Position numbers and translations under genes: made by a program. Of a stretch of 64,000 bases of DNA, positions 9,244-19,082 are shown in pieces. The stretch lies in NCBI RefSeq assembly GCF_032842945.2, contig NZ_CP146606.1:1616501-1680500 (forward strand), in the 5' to 3' direction. The DNA comes from Roseovarius sp. W115. Lineage in GTDB: Bacteria > Pseudomonadota > Alphaproteobacteria > Rhodobacterales > Rhodobacteraceae. Below the pieces are notes generated by a model, which was not told where the DNA came from, did not search any database, and worked only from the letters and a program-made list of their open reading frames with translations. Every line of letters begins with the position of its first letter. Positions within the stretch are counted from its first letter, which is position 1.

Positions 9244-10931
9244 ATGAGCGACACCACGCAGACCGGCCCTGTTCTGGCCGCGGACGGCTCACCGCTAAAG
9301 CGTAGCCTTTCCCGAACTTTGCGGCGTCAGAAGCTCAGAGCGCTTCTGTTGATTGCGCCTCTGCTGATTTTTGTGCTGGTCACATTCATCGTTCCCATCG
9401 TGTCCATGTTATTCCGGTCTGTGGAAAATCAGATCGTTTCGCACACTCTGCCTCATACCGTGGAGGCTCTTCAGGAGTGGGATCCCAACAGTGGAGAACC
9501 CCCGAAGAAGCTGTCTATCAGGCCCTCTTTTTCGATATGTTCAAGGCAGCGGAAGCAAAGCGGCATACGCAGGTTGGTAACCGCTTGAACTATGAGCAAC
9601 CGGGCCTGTCGTCGATGTTCCGTGGCACAGGTCGCAGCCTTGATGACATGGGCGAAGAATTCGAAGATGCGCTTGTAGACATCGACCCTGCGTTCAAAAC
9701 ATCCGAGTTTTGGTTTGAATTGCTTTCCGGCGAAGGGGCTGACTCATTTTTGAAAGACCGCCGCGCGATACTTGCCGCGATGGCCGGTGAGAGCATGCGG
9801 GGTGATATCGGTTTTGCACCTTCAGCAGAGTTGCTTGAATTGCTTCCGGCGACCACCGAAGCCTACACAGACTTTGCCATCTGGACGGCCATCGTGGAAG
9901 AAGATGTCGTTGCCGAAGAGCGCCCTTGGGAGGCTGTCTATGCTGGTTTGGGTGTTGATCTTCGCTCGGCCGAAGTCGTGCAGCAGATAGCGTCCTACGA
10001 TGGTCCAGGGGCGTCCGCCCTCAAAGCGGCGGCGGCAAATCTTGATCAACTGCCGCAAGAAAGCTTTCGCGATATGTTCGTGGAGACTGACGAGGATTGG
10101 CTTGATACCGAAGGCTGGCGCACGATGGCGCTCTATAGTCCGGACTACACGACAGGCTATTTTCTGAACTCTGTTGATTTGCAGAAAACTATCGAAGGCG
10201 TCGAAGCGCGTCCTGAAACACAGCAGATCTATATCAAACTGTTTATCCGCACGCTTTACATGTCTCTGATCATTACGGGGGCATGTATCCTGCTGGGATA
10301 TCCCGTGGCATGGATCCTTGCGAATTTGCCGTTGCGAACGGCAAACGTGCTGATGATCCTCGTTCTCCTGCCTTTCTGGACCTCACTTCTGGTGCGGACC
10401 AGCGCTTGGAAAGTTCTGTTGCAGCAACAGGGGGTCATCAATGAGATTTTGGTCTGGCTCGGGTTTGTGGATGATGCAAACAGACTGATCATCATGAACA
10501 ATGCGACCGGAACGATTATTGCAATGACGCATATCCTGCTGCCATTCATGATCTTGCCGCTCTATTCGGTGATGAAAACCATTCCGCCCACATATCTGCG
10601 CGCGGCAAAATCCCTTGGCGCAACGAACTGGACGGCGTTCTGGCGGGTTTACTTCCCGCAGTCGGTGCCGGGTATCGGGGCGGGTTCGATCCTCGTCTTC
10701 ATTCTTTCGATTGGCTATTACATTACGCCCGAGATCGTTGGCGGCACTGACGGTGTCTTTATCTCCAACAGGATCGCGTATCACATCTCCAGTTCACTGA
10801 ACTGGGGTCTCGCTGCGGCGCTCGGTACGATCCTTTTGCTGGTCGTTTTGGCGCTTTACTGGTGTTACGACAGGATTGTCGGCATCGATAATGTGAAGCT
10901 GGGGGCTGAGACATGTCTGATCTCAAAGTAA
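9244..10931 (+). CDS. ABC importer permease (PotB-like) with large periplasmic insert; frame broken
   Basis: The frame is broken in the C5 run at 9499-9503: one extra C joins EWDPNSGEP to PEEAVYQALFF and gives about 562 residues. The first membrane helix (about residues 36-58) is followed by some 270 non-membrane residues, then the classic permease core with five further helices (LGYPVAWILANLP, LLPFWTSLLVR) and the EAA-type loop RAAKSLGATNWTAFWRVYFP that docks the ATPase. PotB is usually near 285 residues, so the periplasmic insert is unusual. The gene overlaps the next permease by 19 bp. Because five other breaks in this window have the same cause, an assembly error is more likely than a pseudogene. 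Confidence 0.75.
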
Positions 10932-12130
10932 GCATTCCTCGCCCGCCGCTGAATAGTTTCACCTTGCCTCTGACCGCCGTTTTGGGCGCGATGTTCGGAT
11001 TTGTAGCCGGGAATGTGTACGGCCAACCTTGGATAGGGGCTTTAGGTGGCGCTGTTGTTGGCGCAGTCATGGCCTTTGTCGCGCATGCCATGTCAGACCG
11101 CAGAACCGTCACGCGCTGGGGCACAATCGCCGTGCTTGCAATTGCAGGTCTTTTGGCGGGCGGTCTGGGTGCAGCGGTGTCCGGTGTGATCATTGGCGCT
11201 GTGATGAGCTGGTTCGCCTATTGGCTCGATTCCGGTGCCTACCGCAAGAACGTTCCGATCTACTACACAGCGGGTCAAACGTTGTGGTACAACAGTTTCC
11301 TGTTTATCTGCGGATTGGTATTCTTCTTTCTGATCGCGCCGCTCTTTCCGGTCATGTGGCTGAGTTTTAACGCCGAGGATTTCTTTACCTTCACGCCCGA
11401 AATGCTGAACTTTCAGGCCGAGGGGTATTCGCTCAAACACTACCGCAATTTCCTGGGTACTGAAGAGTGGATGACACCGCTTAAAAACTCGCTGATCATT
11501 GCGCCTTTTGCGACCTTTATCTCCGTCAGTCTGGGTACGCTGGCCGCCATCGGTCTATCGCAGTCCCACGTACCGGGACGGCAGGCGATCATGGCGATCC
11601 TAATCTCACCTATGATCGTGCCGTTGATCATCTCGGCCACGGGCATGTTCTTTTTCTACGCGCCGCTTGGAAACTGGCTTGAGGCGAATCTCAATCTTGA
11701 TCAGAGGTTGGTGGGGTACATGAAAGTCATCCTGGCCCATGCTGCACTGGGTGTGCCGTTTGTGATCATCACGGTCACGGCGACGCTTGTTGGCTTTGAC
11801 CGCTCTCTGACACGGGCTGCGGCCAACATGGGCGCGGATCCGATCACCACCTTCTTCCGCGTGCAGATGCCACTCATTCTGCCGGGCGTCATCTCCGGTG
11901 GCCTCTTTGCCTTCATCACCTCCTTTGACGAGGTGGTCGTGGTGCTCTTTGTTGGGTCTGCCCAGCAACAGACCTTGCCCTGGCAGATGTTCACGGGCTT
12001 GCGCGAACAGATCAGCCCGACCATCCTTGCTGCGGCGACGATCCTGGTGACCGTCTCGATCCTGCTGCTGACAGCGGTCGAGTTGCTGCGCCGCCGGTCA
12101 GAACGGTTGCGTGGGCTGAGCCCGGGGTAA
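10913..12130 (+). CDS. ABC importer permease (PotC-like) with extra N-terminal membrane segments
   Basis: 405 residues. The first 110 residues form additional Gly/Ala-rich helices (LTAVLGAMFGFVAGNVYG, IAGLLAGGLGAAVSG) that ordinary PotC (about 265 residues) lacks. From about residue 125 the permease core follows, with the cytoplasmic coupling loop RAAANMGADPITTFFRVQMP and a C-terminal helix. It overlaps the first permease and is the last gene before a strong terminator. The extra helices could help oligomerise the importer or contact the large insert of its partner; that is speculation. Confidence 0.8.
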   Translation: MSDLKVSIPRPPLNSFTLPLTAVLGAMFGFVAGNVYGQPWIGALGGAVVGAVMAFVAHAMSDRRTVTRWGTIAVLAIAGLLAGGLGAAVSGVIIGAVMSWFAYWLDSGAYRKNVPIYYTAGQTLWYNSFLFICGLVFFFLIAPLFPVMWLSFNAEDFFTFTPEMLNFQAEGYSLKHYRNFLGTEEWMTPLKNSLIIAPFATFISVSLGTLAAIGLSQSHVPGRQAIMAILISPMIVPLIISATGMFFFYAPLGNWLEANLNLDQRLVGYMKVILAHAALGVPFVIITVTATLVGFDRSLTRAAANMGADPITTFFRVQMPLILPGVISGGLFAFITSFDEVVVVLFVGSAQQQTLPWQMFTGLREQISPTILAAATILVTVSILLLTAVELLRRRSERLRGLSPG

Positions 12131-12145
12131 AGTAAACTAGAGTTA

Positions 12146-12185
12146 AAACAAGAAAGGGTGCCGAAGACGGCACCCTTTCTTGTTT
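12146..12185. terminator. Strong bidirectional rho-independent terminator
   Basis: An 18-bp stem (AAACAAGAAAGGGTGCCG and its complement) around an AAGA loop lies between the convergent ABC operon and ilvE. A-rich and T-rich arms on each side let it work in both directions. Confidence 0.9.
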
Positions 12186-12210
12186 ATAGCTATCAGAAGT
12201 TGCTGAAGGC

Positions 12211-13077
12211 CTACTCCCGCACCAACACCTCATACCCTTCCGCGATATCGCGCGTTAGAGCACCCACTTCAAAATTATAGTCCCCGATCTGCCCAACCGG
12301 CGTCACTTCTGCCGCGGTTCCAGTGAGCCAACACTGCTCAAAGCTTTCCAGCTCCTCGGGCATGATGTGACGCTCGTGCACCTTGACCTGCCGGTCGCGA
12401 AGCATGCTGATCACAGTCTGGCGCGTGATCCCATTCAAGAAGCAATCAGGGTCGGGTGTGTGCACCTCGCCATCCTTGACGAAAAAGATGTTGGCTCCCG
12501 TCGCCTCGGCCACATAGCCGCGATAGTCGAACATCATCGCATCGGAGCATCCCTTCGCTTCGGCCGCATGTTTGCTGAGTGTGCAAATCATGTAGAGCCC
12601 GGCCGCCTTTGCATGGCTTGGAATGGTCTCGGGGCTGGGCCGTTTCCACTTAGAGATATCAAGCTTGGCGCCCTTCATCTTGGCATCCCCATAATAGGCG
12701 CCCCATTCCCAGGCCGCGATGGCCAGGCGCACGGGATTGCGTGCTGCGGCGACACCCATATCTTCGCCGGATGCGCGCCATGCAACCGCCCGGACATAGG
12801 CGTCGGTGAATCCGTTGGCTTGGAGGACTTCGATTTTAGCAGCCTCAATTTCGTCCACCGTAAACGGGATCTCGAAATCAAGTTGACCCGCGGAGAAATG
12901 CAGGCGCTCCGAATGCTTCCGGCTTTCAAAGATCTTGCCGTTATAGGCGCGTTCTCCTTCGAAGACCGAGCTGGCGTAATGGAGCCCGTGCGTCAGGATA
13001 TGCACATTTGCATCCCGCCATTCGACCAGCTTTCCATCCATCCAGATCTTGCCGTCACGATCATCATACGCTGCCAT
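12211..13077 (-). CDS. ilvE: Branched-chain amino acid aminotransferase
   Basis: 288 residues, a fold-type IV PLP enzyme catalysing the last step of Leu, Ile and Val synthesis in the cytoplasm. Start region WMDGKLVEWRDANVHILTHG and VFEGERAYNG are typical. The PLP lysine is in PSHAKAAGLYM; FDYRGYVAEATGANIFFV and LNGITRQTVI are the conserved cofactor-contact segments. It ends against a shared terminator and is divergent from the petP-petR pair, with leu genes nearby, consistent with a branched-chain amino acid neighbourhood. D-amino-acid aminotransferase is the main alternative but fits less well. Confidence 0.92.
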   Translation of the reverse strand: MAAYDDRDGKIWMDGKLVEWRDANVHILTHGLHYASSVFEGERAYNGKIFESRKHSERLHFSAGQLDFEIPFTVDEIEAAKIEVLQANGFTDAYVRAVAWRASGEDMGVAAARNPVRLAIAAWEWGAYYGDAKMKGAKLDISKWKRPSPETIPSHAKAAGLYMICTLSKHAAEAKGCSDAMMFDYRGYVAEATGANIFFVKDGEVHTPDPDCFLNGITRQTVISMLRDRQVKVHERHIMPEELESFEQCWLTGTAAEVTPVGQIGDYNFEVGALTRDIAEGYEVLVRE

Positions 13078-13242
13078 ATCTCTTCTCCATAGGCGGTAGT
13101 CTTTGCATTTGTTGCGTAGAATATGTCCGCAACGGACATAAAATTGCGCAGAAACTGAGAATCGCTACCAGTTAGACCTTGGAATGTCAACAAGGCTGAC
13201 GTATCTTGACTTTGGATAGTGAAAGTTGTGGCCGGAATTCCG

Positions 13243-13740
13243 ATGGCAGATGTACAAAGCGGAGAGAACCTGCTGTTCCTGACAGACGAACAGCTGCGGC
13301 AGGGTATCGAAGCGATGTTCTTTGCGTATCGTGGGTTTACCGCCGATCCCGATCTCATTCTAACTGAACTGGCCTATGGGCGTGCACATCATCGCGCCAT
13401 TCATTTCATTGCACGCAGACCAGGTACAACGGTCAGCAACCTTCTCAGCATTCTGGGTGTGACCAAGCAATCACTTAACCGCGTTTTGCGTACACTGATT
13501 GATGATGGCTTGGTCAAGAGTGAAAAAGGTACGATCGACAAACGAGAACGACACTTAACCTTGACCGATCCCGGGCACGCGCTTGAACAACGGCTCTCGG
13601 ATGCGCAACGCGCACGCATGCGTTCTGCTTATCGTGCCGCGGGACCCACAGCAGTTGCTGGATTTCGACAGGTTCTGGAGGCCATGATGGACCCGGAACT
13701 TCGACGCAAATATAGAGCCATGAGAGAGACAGATACATGA
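13243..13740 (+). CDS. petP: MarR-family regulator, PetP-like
   Basis: 165 residues from the ATG at 13243; a GTG at 13219 is an alternative. The winged helix is RPGTTVSNLLSILGVTKQSLNRVLRTL, given here as its two halves around residue 65-90, and the wing includes KGTIDKRERHLTLTDPG. Its stop overlaps the start of an OmpR-type response regulator by 4 bp (ATGA), the same arrangement as petP-petR of Rhodobacter capsulatus, where the pair is needed for expression of respiratory and photosynthetic functions. No histidine kinase is present nearby, also as in petPR. Confidence 0.8.
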   Translation: MADVQSGENLLFLTDEQLRQGIEAMFFAYRGFTADPDLILTELAYGRAHHRAIHFIARRPGTTVSNLLSILGVTKQSLNRVLRTLIDDGLVKSEKGTIDKRERHLTLTDPGHALEQRLSDAQRARMRSAYRAAGPTAVAGFRQVLEAMMDPELRRKYRAMRETDT

Positions 13741-14438
13741 GCGACCCTGCGCCTCATCTTTTGATCGTCGATGATGACGAACGCATCCGGGATCTTCTAC
13801 GCAAGTTTCTGGATCGCCATGGATTTTTAGTTTCCATTGCCCGCGATGCTGACCACGCGCGTCGGGTGCTGTCAGGCTTGGAGTTTGACCTCATCGTCAT
13901 GGATGTGATGATGCCGGGGCAAGACGGTGTTGCATTTACGCGGGCGCTGCGAGAGAGCATCACTACACCTATTCTGCTTTTGACGGCCAAAGGCGAGACT
14001 ATGGACCGGATCAAAGGCCTTGAAGCCGGAGCCGACGACTATCTACCCAAGCCGTTTGAGCCCAAGGAACTGCTATTGCGGATCAATGCAATCCTTCGCC
14101 GTATGCCAGACCCCGAACCTGAACATGTGACACCCAAAGTCCTGAACATGGGGCCTGTACGGTTCGACATCGAACGCTCTGAACTGATGCGTGGAGAGGA
14201 ACTTGTGCGTCTGACGGCAACCGAAATTCAACTGATGCGGATATTTGCCGAAAATCTCCGGGAGCCTGTGAGTCGAACGAAACTGGTTGAAGACCTTGGC
14301 CGCGACAAGGGTCAGGCGCAAGAGCGTGCAGTAGATGTTCAGATCACGCGCCTTCGACGCAAAATTGAAGCAGACCCAAAACAGCCGCGTTATCTACAAA
14401 CCGTCCGCGGAGAAGGCTACATGCTGGCTCCGGACTAG
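13737..14438 (+). CDS. petR: OmpR-family response regulator, PetR-like
   Basis: 233 residues. The receiver domain has the acidic pair in IVDDDER, the phosphorylation Asp in LIVMDVMMPGQDG (about residue 58), the Thr of LLTAKGE and the Lys of DYLPKPF. The C-terminal winged-helix effector is visible in LTATEIQLMRIF and VDVQITRLRRKIE. It is translationally coupled to the MarR-type gene. A cytoplasmic transcription factor; the cognate kinase is not in the window. Confidence 0.85.
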   Translation: MSDPAPHLLIVDDDERIRDLLRKFLDRHGFLVSIARDADHARRVLSGLEFDLIVMDVMMPGQDGVAFTRALRESITTPILLLTAKGETMDRIKGLEAGADDYLPKPFEPKELLLRINAILRRMPDPEPEHVTPKVLNMGPVRFDIERSELMRGEELVRLTATEIQLMRIFAENLREPVSRTKLVEDLGRDKGQAQERAVDVQITRLRRKIEADPKQPRYLQTVRGEGYMLAPD

Positions 14439-14697
14439 GTTCCGCACTTTGAACCTTCAAGACAGTTGGGCTTCGTAAGTTCAACAAAGCGGTGTTCTTT
14501 GTGTCTGAAAGTGCCGTGTGACCTTGATAGACTCAGTTTCCGACTGTATCTGACCATCTATGATAAAGGTTTTTGACATGGACGACCGCGCGCGCCTGCC
14601 TTGGCGGTTTTTTGGCGCAACAATGACTGTGCTGGCACGCCTTTAGGCTGCCTGCCCTCTGTCGCCTTTCGTTTCACACATCAATGGGAGAGGACCA
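14439..14697 (+). other. leuC leader region with a possible 22-codon small ORF
   Basis: This spacer upstream of leuC holds the leuCD promoter. An ATG at 14578 opens a 22-codon frame to a TAG at 14646 (MDDRARLPWRFFGATMTVLARL). It contains four Leu codons but they are not clustered and I see no convincing antiterminator hairpins, so a leucine attenuator is not supported. Confidence 0.25.
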
Positions 14698-16104
14698 ATG
14701 TCCCCCAAAACACTCTATGACAAAATCTGGGATGCGCATCTGGCGCATGAAGCCGAAGATGGCACCTGCTTGCTTTATATTGATCGCCACCTTGTCCATG
14801 AAGTCACAAGCCCACAAGCTTTTGAGGGTCTGCGTATGGCGGGTCGTAAAGTGCGAGCGCCGGAGAAAACAATCGCCGTGCCTGATCACAACGTACCGAC
14901 CACGCCTGGTCGCGAAGATCCAAAGAATATGACCGAGGATAGCGCCATTCAGGTGGCGGCGCTCGATAAGAACGCCAAGGATTTTGGTATTCACTATTAC
15001 CCGGTCTCCGACGTGCGTCAGGGCATCGTGCATATTGTTGGTCCTGAACAGGGCTGGACCTTGCCGGGCATGACAGTCGTCTGCGGAGACAGTCACACGG
15101 CGACCCATGGCGCATTTGGTGCCTTGGCTCACGGCATTGGAACTTCTGAGGTAGAGCATGTTCTGGCCACTCAGACTCTGATCCAGAAGAAATCGAAGAA
15201 TATGAAGGTGGAGATCACCGGCAAATTACGCCCCGGTGTGACCGCGAAAGACATCACTCTATCTGTGATCGGCAAGACCGGCACAGCCGGTGGCACGGGC
15301 TACGTCATTGAATATTGCGGTGAAGCCATTCGCCATCTGTCGATGGAAGGTCGGATGACCGTCTGCAACATGGCCATCGAAGGCGGCGCGCGCGCTGGTC
15401 TGATTGCGCCGGATGAGAAAACCTTTGAATACTGCAAAGGCCGCCCGCATGCGCCCAAAGGTGCGCAATGGGAAGCGGCTCTGAACTGGTGGAAAACGCT
15501 CTATTCGGATGATGACGCGCATTGGGACATGGTTGTAACCATCAAAGGCGAAGATATTGCACCTGTTGTCACTTGGGGCACGTCGCCTGAAGATGTTCTT
15601 CCAATCACGGCCAAGGTTCCATCACCGGATGACTTCGAAGGTGGCAAGGTCGGAGCAGCTCAGCGCAGCCTTGACTATATGGGTCTAACCCCTGGCACGC
15701 CTCTCTCAGACATCGAAATTGACACGGTCTTTATTGGATCTTGCACAAATGGCCGCATTGAAGACTTGCGCGCTGCTGCCGAAATCCTGAAAGGTAAGAA
15801 GATCAAAGACGGCTTGCGGGCGATGGTTGTTCCGGGGTCCGGGCTTGTTCGTCTTCAGGCCGAAGAAGAGGGCTTGGCCGACATTTTCAAAGAAGCAGGA
15901 TTTGAGTGGCGGCTTGCGGGTTGCTCCATGTGTCTGGCGATGAATCCGGACCAACTGTCGGAAGGTGAGCGTTGTGTATCGACCTCCAACCGAAACTTCG
16001 AAGGGCGGCAGGGTTACAAGGGCCGGACACACCTCGTATCTCCGGGCATGGCTGCCGCTGCTGCCATTACAGGCAAACTAACAGACGTGCGGGAGATGAT
16101 GTAA
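14698..16104 (+). CDS. leuC: 3-isopropylmalate dehydratase large subunit
   Basis: 468 residues, full length. With LeuD it isomerises 2-isopropylmalate to 3-isopropylmalate in leucine synthesis, using a 4Fe-4S cluster. Cluster cysteines are visible in IGSCTNGR (about residue 348) and [12 protein letters not shown] (about 409 and 412). [15 protein letters not shown] and [14 protein letters not shown] are conserved aconitase-superfamily segments. AGGACC-type ribosome site precedes ATG. The stop overlaps leuD's ATG by one base (TAATG), giving translational coupling. Confidence 0.96.
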   Translation: MSPKTLYDKIWDAHLAHEAEDGTCLLYIDRHLVHEVTSPQAFEGLRMAGRKVRAPEKTIAVPDHNVPTTPGREDPKNMTEDSAIQVAALDKNAKDFGIHYYPVSDVRQGIVHIVGPEQGWTLPGMTVVCGDSHTATHGAFGALAHGIGTSEVEHVLATQTLIQKKSKNMKVEITGKLRPGVTAKDITLSVIGKTGTAGGTGYVIEYCGEAIRHLSMEGRMTVCNMAIEGGARAGLIAPDEKTFEYCKGRPHAPKGAQWEAALNWWKTLYSDDDAHWDMVVTIKGEDIAPVVTWGTSPEDVLPITAKVPSPDDFEGGKVGAAQRSLDYMGLTPGTPLSDIEIDTVFIGSCTNGRIEDLRAAAEILKGKKIKDGLRAMVVPGSGLVRLQAEEEGLADIFKEAGFEWRLAGCSMCLAMNPDQLSEGERCVSTSNRNFEGRQGYKGRTHLVSPGMAAAAAITGKLTDVREMM

Positions 16105-16709
16105 TGGACAAGTTTGAAACGCTCACTGGGATCGCGGCGCCGATGCCGCTTGTGAATATCGACACAGACATGATCATCCCCAAGCAATTCCTCAAGACGA
16201 TCAAGCGGTCCGGACTGGGAGCGAACCTGTTTGACGAGATGCGATTTGACCGGCAAGGCAACGAAGTTTTGGACTTTGTACTCAATCAGGCTCAATACAG
16301 AGAGACAGAAATCCTTGTGGCCGGTGACAATTTCGGCTGTGGCTCCAGCCGGGAACATGCGCCTTGGGCGATTAAGGATTTTGGGATCCGCTGTGTGATA
16401 TCGACGAGCTTTGCCGATATCTTTTACAACAACTGTTTCAAGAATGGCATTCTGCCCATCGTGCTTCCGCAAGAGCAGGTTGACGTGCTGATGAAGGACG
16501 CTGAAAAGGGCTCCAATGCGCGTATGACCATCGATCTTGAGGCGCAGACCGTGACTACATCTGATGGAGAAGTCTTCACCTTTGAAGTTGACCCCTTCAA
16601 GAAACGTTGCCTTCTCGAAGGGCTCGACGACATCGGTTTGACCATGGAAAAAGTCAGTGCAATCGATAGTTTTGAAGCACAGGCAAGTGCCGCACGACCC
16701 TGGGTTTAG
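16104..16709 (+). CDS. leuD: 3-isopropylmalate dehydratase small subunit
   Basis: 201 residues, normal for LeuD. The substrate-specificity loop and swivel domain are shown by [32 protein letters not shown] and [18 protein letters not shown] (read as [13 protein letters not shown]). It completes the isopropylmalate isomerase with LeuC. The downstream hairpin plus T-run ends the operon. Confidence 0.96.
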   Translation: MDKFETLTGIAAPMPLVNIDTDMIIPKQFLKTIKRSGLGANLFDEMRFDRQGNEVLDFVLNQAQYRETEILVAGDNFGCGSSREHAPWAIKDFGIRCVISTSFADIFYNNCFKNGILPIVLPQEQVDVLMKDAEKGSNARMTIDLEAQTVTTSDGEVFTFEVDPFKKRCLLEGLDDIGLTMEKVSAIDSFEAQASAARPWV

Positions 16710-16764
16710 AGCCTAAAGATTGTAGATAGGGCCAGTCTTGGTTCCTGAATCGGCAAAAAACAGC

Positions 16765-16807
16765 GCGCAAAAGACGGATTGTTAACCGTTTTTTGCGCAT
16801 TTTTTGT
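16765..16807 (+). terminator. Rho-independent terminator after leuCD
   Basis: GCGCAAAAGACGG pairs with CCGTTTTTTGCGC around ATTGTTAA, followed by ATTTTTTG. It closes the leuC-leuD operon. Confidence 0.8.
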
Positions 16808-17069
16808 GGTTCTCATACGTTCTTCAACAACATCTGGTATACTGCTACTAGAGCGCCCCAGTTCTGTTCCGAAATTGATGCAATCCAGCACCACAAGCAC
16901 CATCAATTTGCCGGAAATACTAAGTCTATTTGTCCCGAGTCTTGAGCAAGAAAGCGAAAAAAGGCAGAAATTGGGCAATATTGAGGCAAGCCGTCATATT
17001 TGGCGGTCCCAGCATTGGAGCACAGGCGCAGCACAGAAACGCGTCGGTCCAGTCAAAAGGGAAATAGTA
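16808..17069. other. Spacer before membrane-protein gene, nothing recognised
   Basis: About 260 bp holding the promoter for the downstream pair. The reading frame of the membrane protein is open through it, but residues there are polar and unlike the protein, so I do not include them. Confidence 0.4.
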
Positions 17070-17909
17070 GTGGTTTCTAGGTTTATCAGCGCTCTGTCGC
17101 GGGCCGTCTTGGTGGTGCTCCTCATGTTGGCGCCCGCTTTGATATTGCCGACGGTTGATCCGGATACGGCGCAACTGGTTGTTGTCGTCGCACTTCTTTT
17201 TGCGCTCTTGACGTTCATCGAATACTTTGGCCGCTACCCAAGCATCGTCGAGTTTCGTTTCGCTGCACCTTACAATCGTATGAAGTTTCTGGTTCTGGCA
17301 ATCGTTGTGGTGTGGTTGTCGTTTGTGGCCCGAGGCCAGGTTCAGCCAAGCGCGCTCACTCTGATCTTGACGTATTTCGGACAAATCATTGGCAATGCAG
17401 TCGACTTCCCGTTCTCGCCCGTGCGCTTGCCGGTTCTGCTGCTGCCGTCTGAAACTGATCCGCAGTTAGTGAACGCGGTGCGGACGTCAGCCGGAGTAGC
17501 CTATTCTGCGTCGCTCGTGTTGGTGCTGTCCTTTGTTGTTTTGGTGCGACTGTTCGGCTGGCCCATGCGGAACGGCGCATTCAATGTCTGGGTCAATCTG
17601 CCTTTGTTCGATCCGACGCGAGGAGGCGACATTGTTGAGCGTCTGAAAAGAGATGCGTCTCTTAACATTGTGTTAGGAGCTCTTCTGCCATTCTTACTCC
17701 CGGCGGTTATCAAGGCTGTGGCCCTGTTGTTTGGTACTTTGGCCGTGGATAGTCCGCAGACGCTGATTTGGATGACAACTATATGGGCTCTTTTGCCGGC
17801 CAGTATCTTGGTAAGAGGTGTCGCTCTCTTCCGTGTAGCCGAGCTCATCGAAGAAAAACGTCGCCGTGTATATGCCAAGGCTCAGGCCGAGGGCTTGCAA
17901 GAGGCCTGA
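17070..17909 (+). CDS. Multi-pass inner-membrane protein of unknown function
   Basis: 279 residues starting at the GTG at 17070, chosen for AAAAGGGA 8 bases upstream and because the first hydrophobic helix (ALSRAVLVVLLMLAPALI) follows directly. About six to seven membrane helices, with a soluble stretch around residues 120-150 (PFSPVRLPVLLLPSETDPQ). The charged C-terminal tail (AELIEEKRRRVYAKAQAEG) may be a short coiled coil. I do not recognise a family. It is followed after 17 bp by a secreted phosphodiesterase-like gene, probably the same operon. Confidence 0.65.
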   Translation: MVSRFISALSRAVLVVLLMLAPALILPTVDPDTAQLVVVVALLFALLTFIEYFGRYPSIVEFRFAAPYNRMKFLVLAIVVVWLSFVARGQVQPSALTLILTYFGQIIGNAVDFPFSPVRLPVLLLPSETDPQLVNAVRTSAGVAYSASLVLVLSFVVLVRLFGWPMRNGAFNVWVNLPLFDPTRGGDIVERLKRDASLNIVLGALLPFLLPAVIKAVALLFGTLAVDSPQTLIWMTTIWALLPASILVRGVALFRVAELIEEKRRRVYAKAQAEGLQEA

Positions 17910-17926
17910 TCTTTTTTGCTTTTTTC

Positions 17927-18979
17927 ATGTTGCTCGCGCCGCTGTCTGCAGAGGCTCAGGGAAAGCTTCGTATTGCCACCTACAACACCGAGCTTTCGCG
18001 CGATGGTCCGGGCCTGCTTTTACGCGACATTGTTTCGGGCCAAGATGAACAGGTTGAAGCCGTCGCTCAGGTGATCGCGACAATTCAACCAGACGTCATT
18101 CTTTTGCAGAATATTGACTATGATCATGATTTGATGGCTCTGAACGCTTTGCGTGAGCGCATAGCTGTACACGGGCACAGGATGCTTCGTACTTATATGC
18201 GACCACCAAATACGGGTATCGCAACCGGCTTTGACATGAATGGCGATGGCCATGTCGAGCTACCCAAAGATGCTCAAAGTTATGGTGAGTTCGAAGGGCA
18301 GGGTGGGATGGCCATTCTATCTCGTTTCGAAGTCCAAGAGACCACTGTCCAGGACTTCAGTTGTGTTCTGTGGCAAGATGTACCAGGCGCGCTTCTTCCC
18401 GAGATAGAACATGGCCCTTTCCCTTCGAAAGAAGCTCTTGCTGTGCAGAGGCTTTCGAGCACAGGACACTGGATTGTTCCGATCAATACCGAAAGCGGGC
18501 CGATCCACCTTTTGGCATTTCATGCCGGGCCGCCCGTGTTTGATGGGCCAGAAGACCGCAATGGCCGACGCAACCATGACGAAATTGTCTTTTGGCGGCA
18601 CGTCATGGATGGGACGATGGGCGAGGGAACTGAGCCATTTGTTGTTTTAGGTAATTCGAACTTGGACCCGCTGGACGGTGACGGGAGAAAAGAGGCGATA
18701 CATAGCCTGATCACGGATCCACGCCTTCAGGATCCGCGGCCGAGGCGTCAATTACTAGCCCAACGAATTGAGGGTCAATTGGGCGACCCAAACTTGCACA
18801 CTGTCGCTTGGCCATTGGATGGTCCAGGGCACAAGCGTGTTAGCTACGTACTGCCTGACAGCTCTCTTTCTGTTCTGGCATCTGGGGTCTATTGGCCACG
18901 GGAAGACAGTTTAGCAGGCGAAATCGCCGCCAAGGCGAGCCGTCACAGATTGGTTTGGGTCGATGTAGCCTGGGACTGA
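17927..18979 (+). CDS. Secreted endonuclease/exonuclease/phosphatase-fold protein
   Basis: 350 residues from the ATG at 17927. The start is uncertain: the hydrophobic run continues upstream in frame ([18 protein letters not shown]), so translation may begin at a CTG near 17906 or the T-runs there may be miscounted. Signal peptide then [62 protein letters not shown] and the terminal [12 protein letters not shown], the EEP-fold order with metal and catalytic residues. Similar secreted proteins are annotated as phosphodiesterases; the substrate is unknown. Confidence 0.75.
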   Translation: MLLAPLSAEAQGKLRIATYNTELSRDGPGLLLRDIVSGQDEQVEAVAQVIATIQPDVILLQNIDYDHDLMALNALRERIAVHGHRMLRTYMRPPNTGIATGFDMNGDGHVELPKDAQSYGEFEGQGGMAILSRFEVQETTVQDFSCVLWQDVPGALLPEIEHGPFPSKEALAVQRLSSTGHWIVPINTESGPIHLLAFHAGPPVFDGPEDRNGRRNHDEIVFWRHVMDGTMGEGTEPFVVLGNSNLDPLDGDGRKEAIHSLITDPRLQDPRPRRQLLAQRIEGQLGDPNLHTVAWPLDGPGHKRVSYVLPDSSLSVLASGVYWPREDSLAGEIAAKASRHRLVWVDVAWD

Positions 18980-19082
18980 TTTTCGCAATGCCCTTTCAAC
19001 CGAAAAAGCCCCACTTTTCTTGACCCTTCCAACGCTTCGATATAGGCGAGTCGCGAAAACCAGTCATGAGAGAGAACACGCA

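Noticed and set aside
12367-13092. 241-residue frame opposite ilvE
   Set aside because: It lies wholly antisense to an unmistakable ilvE and has no family resemblance.
14578-14646. Leucine attenuator leader peptide before leuC
   Set aside because: Leu codons are spread out and no competing terminator/antiterminator hairpins were found.
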